Positions 57,276-64,000 of a stretch of 64,000 bases of DNA are shown here, piece by piece (position 1 is the first letter of the stretch; each line of letters begins with the position of its first letter). The position numbers and the translations under genes are program-made. Origin of the DNA: Ochotona curzoniae (taxonomy: Eukaryota; Chordata; Mammalia; Lagomorpha; Ochotonidae); the NCBI RefSeq assembly GCF_017591425.1, contig NW_024465777.1, positions 5,766,001 to 5,830,000 of the forward strand. Direction: 5' to 3'. The notes beneath the pieces are model-generated. The model saw nothing but the letters and a program-made list of their open reading frames with translations, was not told the DNA's origin and did no database searches.

Positions 57276-57950
57276 GAGATTTATTTATTTATTTATTTAC
57301 TGGAGAGGCAGATAAACAGAGAGAAGGAGAAACAGAGTTTTAAAAGATCTTCCATCCGGGCCCAGCGTGGCTGCCTTGCAGCTAAAATCCTCACATTACA
57401 CACACCAGGATCCTATATGGGTGCTGCTTCTAACCTTGGCAGTTCTGCTTCCCATCTAGCTCCCTGCTTGCAGCCTGGGAAAGCAGCTGAGGATGGCCCA
57501 AAGCGATGGAACCCTGCACCCACGTGGGAGATCCAGAACGGGATCCTGGCTCCTGGCTTCAAATTGGCTCAGCTCTGGCCATTGCAGCCGCTTGGGGAGT
57601 GAATCAACGGACAGAAGATTTTCCTCTCTGTCCCTCCTCCTCTCTGCCTCTCCTTTCCAGTAAAATTAAATAAACCTTTAAAAAAAAATTTTTTTTTAAA
57701 AAAAGGTCTTCCTTCCACTTGTTCACTCCCCAAGTGGCCACAACGTCTAGAGCTGAACTAATCTGAACCCAGGAGCTTGTTCCAGGTCTCCCATACAGGG
57801 TTCCAAGGTTTTGGGCCATCCTCCACTGCTTTCCCAGGCCACAAGCAGGGAGCTGGATGGTGGGGCTGCCGGGTTTAGAACTGGCACCCATAAGGGATCC
57901 CTGCAGATACAACACGAGTATTTTGCCACTAGGCTATTGCACGTGGCTCT
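57243..57950 (-). mobile_element. CSINE, antisense, split by a sense CSINE
   Basis: The tail and purine block lie at 57243-57356 (poly-T of about 28). The body resumes at about 57705 ('ggtcttccttccacttgttc') and ends at the head near 57950 ('ctattgcacgtggctct'). Confidence 0.85.
57358..57700 (+). mobile_element. CSINE nested in an antisense CSINE
   Basis: 'gggcccagcgtggctgcctt' head, tail 'aaattaaataaacctttaaa'. Flanked by aaaagatcttccatcc (57342-57357) and aaaaggtcttccttcc (57701-57716), a 14/16 match. Confidence 0.9.
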
Positions 57951-59291
57951 TGATTTGCTTTTAAGAGCTTTACACATGTGCTTGGGTGGCTCCCTCCTGG
58001 CAGCTGGGGGCTCAGCCAAAATCCAAGCCCTGGGGGCCCTTTCTGCAGAGCCGAGGGCTGGGTGCTACTTCCTTTGTCCTTGTCCCTCATATACTGTCAG
58101 ACTGTTCTCTCCTCAGCCAAGGACACACAAAGACCTACCAAGCCCTGAGCTGGTCTTGCAATCCCTGATTCCAGAACTGGTGGGCTATTCCAGGTCCACC
58201 TGCAGAACCAACCCAGGTGTACCAGGGCGGAGCCGCAGCCCTCCACCATCCTTTTCCCCTTCCCCAATCAGACATACAGGTGCCCAGGGCACCCCAAAGA
58301 TGTCTTTCCTACTCACCATGTCACACACATCCCCACCCCAAACTCTGTGCCGAGGGGAAGAACAAAATAACAGACACTCCCTCTTGGGACACTTGCAGCA
58401 CCAACAACAGTACCAGTGCCTCAGGGCACATGTGAGCAGCACCCACAGCTGATGGACACATCCCCACCTGCCTCTCACCTCATCCTCTCCCCAAGCCACA
58501 GGCATGTTCAACTCCATTCTGCAAGGGATCAAGTGAGGCCCCGAGACAGCCCAGGGCCCAGTCTGCCTGCAAGACCCGAACCTGAAGCTAACTCCTAACT
58601 CCGGCTGGCCCATCGGTCTCTAGAGCTGGCCCTTGACGTGGCGCCCCCTGGCTCCCACTCACACCCACCCGGAATGCTACGAGCACAGCTTGGGTGTTAG
58701 GCAGAGCCCACAGAACGTGGGCAGCAACCTTGGTTTACCAACCCCATACCCACACCTTCGGCCAGCACAGGTCCAGCCTTGGCAGGGTCCCCAGCCCCTG
58801 GGACCTTCTGGCAGAAACTGGCTACAGACTGGGTTTTCTGGACTAATCACTGATTGGGTTATTTTCACTATCCCCAAGGGTAACCTAGCATTTAGTGAGC
58901 TGCCAAGTTGCTAGTCCTGGCCCGGGTCTGTTCCCGCTCCTGATGGGATAGCACTAGTTCTAGGAAACTGCTCAGAAAGGGCATCATAGCCAAGGCAGTA
59001 CAGCTGGTAAAGCACATGGCATCTGGCTCCTGGGATCTACATGCCCTCCCACATGGGTCTCTGAAACTACCCTGGCCTTGTCTTGGCCTCAGAGAACCAG
59101 AGAAGGTTGCTGGGGCCCTTGGAGAAGTCTGCTCACAAGCGATTCTCTCTGAATGTGAGCCTGAAAAAGCTCCCACACAACAGGACCGCCCCTTCTCCAT
59201 AGGCACAGCCTGGGCCATGCCCCTGGCTTCCTGAGGACATTCTCCCAGGCCTCCCCCATCATCAAGCCAGGGCCCCCGTCCCCTCCCTTAC
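57951..59291. other. About 1.3 kb of unique, GC-moderate DNA
   Basis: No repeats stand out. A 213-codon plus frame at 57811-58452 begins in SINE text and has no domain. 58960-59100 may hold a decayed MIR. Confidence 0.4.
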
Positions 59292-59535
59292 CTGTGGTGG
59301 GGCCAGAGGCCGCAGCTGCCCAGCCGGAGCACCTCAGTGCAGGTCCTAGGCACAGTGTGGCCTCAGCGGCGCCTGGTAATTGCAGAAGTGAGGAAGTTGA
59401 ATCTCTCGCTGCTAAGTCACCCCTGGCAGGAAATGCAGTGACCCCAGGGCCCCTCCAGCGGACGCCACTGGAGCCTCCAGGCTGGGCCACCCGGGCTCTG
59501 GGCTCTTGCAGAGCTGAGGCTACTGCTCCAGGAAG
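59292..59535 (-). other. PTAFR: Candidate non-coding PTAFR 5' exon
   Basis: On the minus strand a pyrimidine-rich acceptor (gctttctcctgtgccag, AG at 59537-59536) precedes, and a near-consensus donor (caccacag|gtaaggg, GT at 59291-59290) follows, a 244-base GC-rich stretch. It contains an ETS/PU.1-type core (acttcctcact) and a TGACTTAGC AP-1/Maf-like site, which could suit a myeloid gene. It lies about 10 kb upstream of the PTAFR coding exon on the same strand. It could instead be a first exon without the acceptor, or a chance donor. Confidence 0.35.
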
Positions 59536-60544
59536 CTGGCACAGGAGAAAGCAAGAAGGGGCACTCAGGAGAGAGGAAGAGCAGGAGTGAGTGAACACGA
59601 AAATGCACTGAGAACTAAGAGAGTGGGTGGAAACACAGAGAAGAGAAGAGGGCGGAGGAAGATATGGAGGGAGAGAGTCACATAGAGACAGATAGATGGA
59701 TGGACCCGTGGGAGGGGCAGTGGCTGAGGGAGTTCAAAGAGGAAGAAATGGATGGCCAGCCTGCGCCTGCTCTGTACTCTGGGGGTTGGAGGAGAAAAGT
59801 AAGGGAAGGAGGGAGGAGAGGGAATGAGGAGAGGAGTGAGGTGCAGCCCTGAAGAGCTGCTGTGGTCAGGCCCAGATGGGCTGGTCAAGCTGGGATGGGC
59901 AGAGCACCCCTGGCCACCGAGGAGCCCTGAGGCCCCAAGGCCTGTGGGGAGAAGTGCCATGGCAGTGAAGGAGCAAGGACATTTCCCAGGAATTTGGCAG
60001 TGCGGGAGGCCACATAAGCAGCTGAGGCTGAGCAGGTGCATATAGGTGACACAGGTCAATTTGTAGGTGCATGAGACATGGTGAGCAAGCTGGGCAGGGC
60101 CTCCTGTGGACAGGAGTGAGGCAGGAGCTGCAGCTGCCCACCTCAGTTTCCAGTCCACTTACCCTACTTGCTCATTCAACAGGTCACCAACACTTCCTGA
60201 GCAGTCCAGGGCCTGTGTGGATGCCATGAGAGGAAGTGAGTCCTAGACACCAGCAACCGTGTCCACAGAGGAGATAGGTTTAAAGGAGACCTCAGCGAGG
60301 AGATGCCCCACGCAACCCAGGCTCTCGGTTCCCCACAGCCCAGGCTCCCAGCTCCTCACAGCACCTGGCCTCTGGCTACTTTTCCTCCATTGCTGTTCTT
60401 TCTTCCTTTCCTAAGAACCAACACATCTCTGCTTCTGCTTGAGGTACAGGTGGCAGATAGAACTGCTGGCTCTTCCATGCCATGTCCTAGTGAACTCCAG
60501 CAGAGGGAGGAACTAAGCAGAATCTAGACTGCTTCAGCTGCTGA
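59536..60544. other. About 1 kb of unique, partly purine-rich DNA
   Basis: The purine-rich plus strand at 59570-59860 makes long minus-strand frames rich in S, P and L. No gene recognised; it could include promoter DNA for the candidate exon. Confidence 0.4.
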
Positions 60545-61110
60545 TCTCCACCTTGGCATCTCCACCTAGCATCCCATATAGGTGCTGGTTTGAGTCCCCG
60601 CTGTTCCATTTCTTTCCTTTTTTTTTTTTTTAAAGATTTAGTTATTTTTATGGAAAGTCAAATATACAGAGAAGAGACAGAGAGGAAGATTTTCACTCCC
60701 TAAATGGCCGCAACAGCTGGAATTGCACTGATCTGAAGCCAGGAGCCTAGAGCCTCTTCTGGGTTTCCCATGCGGGTGCACGGTACCAAGACTTTGGCCC
60801 ATCCTCAATTGCTTTCCCAGGCCACAAGTAGAGAGCTGGAAGGGAAGCAGGGATGCTGAGATTAGAACCAGCTCCCATATGGGATCCTGGCATATGCAAG
60901 GCAAGGACTTTAGCCACTAGGCTACCACGCTGGGGCCCAGCCTACTGCTCCACTTCTAATCCAATGCCCTGCTAATGCTCCTGGAAAAACAACAGAGAAT
61001 GGCTCAGGTTCTTGTGTTCCTGCACCCACATGGGAGATCTGGATGGAGTTCCAGGCTCCTGGTTCCAGTCTGGTCCAGTCCTGGCTGCTGTGGTCATTTA
61101 GGGAGTGAAC
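60545..61110 (+). mobile_element. CSINE, old, split by a young antisense CSINE
   Basis: The 5' part is at 60545-60615 ('ggtgctggtttgagtccccg'). The rest resumes at about 60940 with 'ctgctccacttctaatccaa' and runs to 'tttagggagtgaacag'. Confidence 0.82.
60617..60938 (-). mobile_element. Young CSINE, antisense, nested
   Basis: 'tttaaagatttagttatttt' tail, 'gagattagaaccagctccca' and 'ggctaccacgctggggccca' head, inside the older sense copy. Confidence 0.9.
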
Positions 61111-61897
61111 AGATCCTGTGGACAGGACAAGGGTGGCGAGAAAGGAGACTGCCCTGTGTGTGTGTGTACAGTTAGCCCAATGGCTCTGCGTTTCTAGAAT
61201 TGCATATTTGGCTAGGAGTGAGGAGTGGGATGAGAGTGCCCAGTCCTTATTCTCCAGCTTCTCCGACCAGCCTGACTGCCTGGGAGGTACTGGGGAAGGG
61301 GCGTGGTTGTACCTGCTGGTGGCTGGCAAGGGCAGGCCCTAGGCAACCTGCTAGGTTAGCCAGCCCTCACACCTCATGCTTCAAAGTCACAACACTGGCA
61401 CATTCACAGCCCCACTTACCGTCCCCTCCCTCAGGAGGTGCCCTGCTGATTCACAGCTTCTCCCAGGTCAGCCACAGTAGGGAGGGGCAGGGCCCTGCTG
61501 CTGGTTTGCAAGGGAGGCTTCTGTACCCAAGGCCTAAGGAGTCTCCTAAGGTCTACAGCTTTCTCCAGAGACCAGGACATAGAGACCTGATGAGGACAAG
61601 CTCCAGGCTGTCTCAGGTTGCGTGTCCTGCAGTGGCTCACGGACAGCGCACAGTGGCCAGCATGGTGAGGCTTCCCACCCCACGAGGATGTCACACACAG
61701 TAGTTCCCAGCCTCCTCCTGCCCCACCCTGCTCTCCCAACTGTCCCTCCTCAAAGCCAAAACTAACTTGCAAAGAACAAACCACCTTCTTCAGCACTTGC
61801 CTTGGCCCTCAGGGGCGAGGCTAGGAAACTTACAGGGCCCCCGGTTCCTGTACCATGGCCTCCGTGTGCCACCTTCATGCAGGCAGGTGTGGGGGCA
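61111..61897. other. Unique sequence
   Basis: About 790 bases with no repeat; a 167-codon plus frame (61200-61703) has no domain. Confidence 0.4.
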
Positions 61898-62185
61898 GGT
61901 GTTCAGCCTCACAGTGAAATCACTGGTTAAGATACCCACATCCCACGGCATGGTACCTGGGGTCAGTAGCCAGCTCCACCTTTTGAGTCCAGCTTCCTGT
62001 TACTGCAGCCCTTGGAGGGAAGAGTGATGGCTCAGGAGCTGAGCTTCTGCCACCTACCTGGGAGTCTCTGGCCAGGCCCAGCTCCCGCCAGCAGCCGCAG
62101 GAATTTGGGGAGTTGACCTGTAGACAGAATCGTGCCCTCTCTTTATCTCTCCTTCTCTGCCTTTCAAATAAATAAATACACAAAT
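61898..62185 (+). mobile_element. CSINE, old
   Basis: 'gttcagcctcacagtgaaat' head, 'gtccagcttcctgttactgc' and 'gcctttcaaataaataaata' tail. Confidence 0.82.
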
Positions 62186-62232
62186 TATGTGCAGATAAAG
62201 TTACATATTTTCTACTTGATTCAAAATACCAT

Positions 62233-62537
62233 GGGAGCCCAGCACGATAGCCTAGCGGCTAAAGTCCTCGCCTTGAACACCCCTGGGATCCTATATGGGG
62301 ACTGGTTCTGGTCCTGACAGCTCCACTTCCCATCCGGCAGTGGAGGATGGCCTGAAGCCTTGGAACCCTGCACCCACGTGGGAAACCCAGAAAAGACTCC
62401 AGGCTCCTGGCTTTGGACCAGCTCAATTCCAACCATTGTGGTCACTTGGGGAGTGAATCATCGGATGGAAGATCTTCCTCTCTGTCTCTCCTCTTCCTCT
62501 GTATATCTATCTTTTCAATAAAAATAAATAAGTAAAT
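62233..62537 (+). mobile_element. Young CSINE, short internal deletion
   Basis: 'gagcccagcacgatagccta' head; 'cttcccatccggcagtggag' shows that the usual 'agctccctgcttgtggcctggg' block is lost; tail 'caataaaaataaataagtaa'. Confidence 0.9.
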
Positions 62538-62605
62538 GTTATATAAATATATATAATAAATAGTACATTATACATAAACATATATAAAATACATATATAT
62601 AAAGT
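62538..62605 (+). repeat. TA-rich low-complexity tract
   Basis: ATATA and TATATAAA units between two CSINEs. Confidence 0.85.
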
Positions 62606-62611
62606 AGGTTG

Positions 62612-62907
62612 AAGACTGCCATTGTAGTATAAGAAATTAAGGCTCTGCTGCAGCACTGGTTGGCTGCTCCACTTCTGATCCAGCTCCCTGTTAATGGTCT
62701 AGGAAAGCAGCAGAGGCTGGCCCCAGTATTTGAGCTCCTGCACCCACATGAGAAACACAGAAGCTCCTGGCTCCTGGCTGAGCCCTGGCTGTTGAGGCCA
62801 AAAGGAGAGCAAACCAGCAGATAGGATATTCTCTGTCTCTCCTCCTCTCTAACTTTTCCTTTCAAATAAAAAAAAAAAAAAAAAAAACCTTAAAAAAGAA
62901 AAAAAAA
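62612..62907 (+). mobile_element. CSINE, internal 5' deletion
   Basis: 'gactgccattgtagtataag' head shortened before 'ttggctgctccacttctgat'; tail 'cctttcaaataaaaaaaaaa'. Confidence 0.82.
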
Positions 62908-63467
62908 TGCAGGTAAATGATTGTTGAGGTATGCAAAGCTGAGGGTTCCGGCGCTCTAATACCTTTCCTGTGACTTCCACTTTTGGAATAAAGAGGTCCC
63001 TGTGGTTCTTTCTTGGGAGCATCCCAGCATTTGCTCAGATGTTACAGATCTGCATGGCATGAGAACAGAAAACAGCCCCGGTGTTACGTGATCGGCGTCA
63101 GTGTTTTGGGTGGTAATTTTCCTGTAACGGCATCTCTTGGGGCTGCTAAGTGCTCGTCTTCTCCAGGGTGGATGGAAAAAAATGAAGATGATGTAACCAG
63201 AAAAAGACTCAGGGGCAGGAGAAGGGCCACAATAACAAGGAGATCCCAGCGTCCAAAAGGCATGTCAAGGTTTGAATAAATTTGTGTGATGACACCTGAT
63301 GGTGAAAGAAAGCTAAATTATAAAAAACAACAAACTACTGTCCCAAACAGGCAAGCACATGGGCACCTAAGGTTATAGATGAAATATTATAAGTAGGTAT
63401 CTTATGGCATCTGTGCAGCTCAGCCAGGACTACCTGAGCCCTCCAGAAACGTGTCAATGGCTGGGGA
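62908..63467. other. Unique sequence
   Basis: About 560 bases; an 88-codon frame at 63013-63279 has a basic stretch (RLRGRRRATITRRSQR) but no family match that I know. Confidence 0.4.
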
Positions 63468-63801
63468 CTTTTTTTTTTTAAAGATTTATTTTTATTGCAA
63501 AGTCAGATATAAAGAGAGGAGAAGAAACAGAGAGGAAGATCTTTCATCTGCTGGATCACTTCCCAAGTGGCCAGAATGGGCTGGTACTAACCTGATCCGA
63601 AGCCAGGAGCCTGAGGTGTTTTCTGGGTCTCCCACACGGGTGCAGGGTCCCAAGGCTTTGGGCCACCCTCGACTGCCTTCCCAGGCCACAAGCAGGGAAC
63701 TGGAAGGGAGGTGGGGCCACTGGGATTAAAACCAGCGCCCATATAGATCCTTGTGTGTGTAAGGCGAACACTTTAGCCAGTAGGTAACTGCGCCTGGCCC
63801 A
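63468..63801 (-). mobile_element. Young CSINE, antisense
   Basis: 'tttaaagatttatttttatt' tail, 'gggattaaaaccagcgccca' and 'gtaactgcgcctggccca' head. Confidence 0.92.
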
Positions 63802-63804
63802 GGA

Positions 63805-64000
63805 ACTTTTTTTTTAAAGGTGTTTTTGTTTATTCCAAAGCCAGAGTGAGAAAGATCTTAAACCTACTGATTCATTCCCAAAATGCCTACAAAAGCCAGA
63901 GTTAGACCAAGCTAAATCTAGGAACCAGGAACTCAAACTAGTCTGACACATGGGTAGCAGAGACCCCAGTACTTGGGCCATCAAATCAGCAGAGACAAGT
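63805..64000 (-). mobile_element. CSINE, old, antisense, cut by window edge
   Basis: 'tttaaaggtgtttttgttta' tail, 'accagaactcaaa'-type middle and 'cagtacttgggccatcaaat'; it continues beyond 64000. Confidence 0.8.

Noticed and set aside
57811..58452. 213-codon plus-strand frame
   Set aside because: It starts in antisense SINE text and continues into unique DNA with biased Ser/Pro/His composition and no family motif.
59565..60158. 197-codon minus-strand frame upstream of the candidate PTAFR exon
   Set aside because: Low-complexity Ser/Pro/Leu composition follows from the purine-rich plus strand; no start context or domain.

Overview
This is a mammalian nuclear window, and the repeats point to a lagomorph, most likely a pika (Ochotona). 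The evidence is dozens of tRNA-derived C-type SINEs (CSINE) in two age classes. Old copies are diverged and usually follow the GGTTTGAGTCC style. Young copies have a pika-like head (GGGCCCGGCGC...GTGGTTAAGG), a B box close to GGTTCTAATCC, and a tail of the form CCAATAAAATAAATAAATCTT. Lagomorph-style L1 3' regions, ancient MIR and L2 elements, three LTR elements and a U6 snRNA retrocopy make up most of the rest.

One protein-coding gene is recognisable: PTAFR, the platelet-activating factor receptor, a class A GPCR on the minus strand at 48179-49184. Its single coding exon has a clean acceptor at 49231-49232, a perfect first 35 codons (49184-49080) and a perfect last 56 codons plus stop (48349-48179). 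The 730 bases between these blocks (48350-49079) look nothing like a GPCR. They are AT-rich, stop-ridden and patternless, yet almost exactly as long as the missing 251 codons (753 bases). The simplest reading is base-call or assembly noise placed over the middle of an intact gene, not a biological insertion. A minus-strand candidate 5' untranslated exon (59292-59535) and the first AATAAA signal downstream of the stop (45937-45942) give possible gene limits.

Layout: 1-5.4 kb holds two L1 3' regions in opposite orientation, with L2 and CSINEs. 5.4-9.8 kb holds a MIR, unique DNA and CSINEs. 9.8-12.8 kb is an L1 graveyard (ORF1, start of ORF2, inverted ORF2, 3' UTR). 12.8-30.5 kb mixes unique DNA with many CSINEs, an antisense L1 5' UTR and MIRs. 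30.9-33.5 kb is another L1 3' region. 36.5-40.7 kb contains a TG-rich microsatellite, two solo LTRs with target-site duplications, more L1 3' sequence and the U6 retrocopy in a SINE tail. 41-42.3 kb is an old L1 fragment. 45.9-49.2 kb is the PTAFR terminal exon. 49.2-64 kb is the presumed PTAFR intron and upstream region, with CSINEs and an ERV LTR followed by a lysine-tRNA-like primer binding site.

From general knowledge of mammalian synteny, PTAFR lies between EYA3 and DNAJC8, but no exon of either neighbour was recognised here. All open reading frames other than PTAFR look like chance or repeat-derived frames. No CRISPR array, operon, prokaryotic gene or new gene system was seen. The most notable items are the corrupted PTAFR centre, the dated retroelement insertions, and a recurring tail-less inverted SINE structure.
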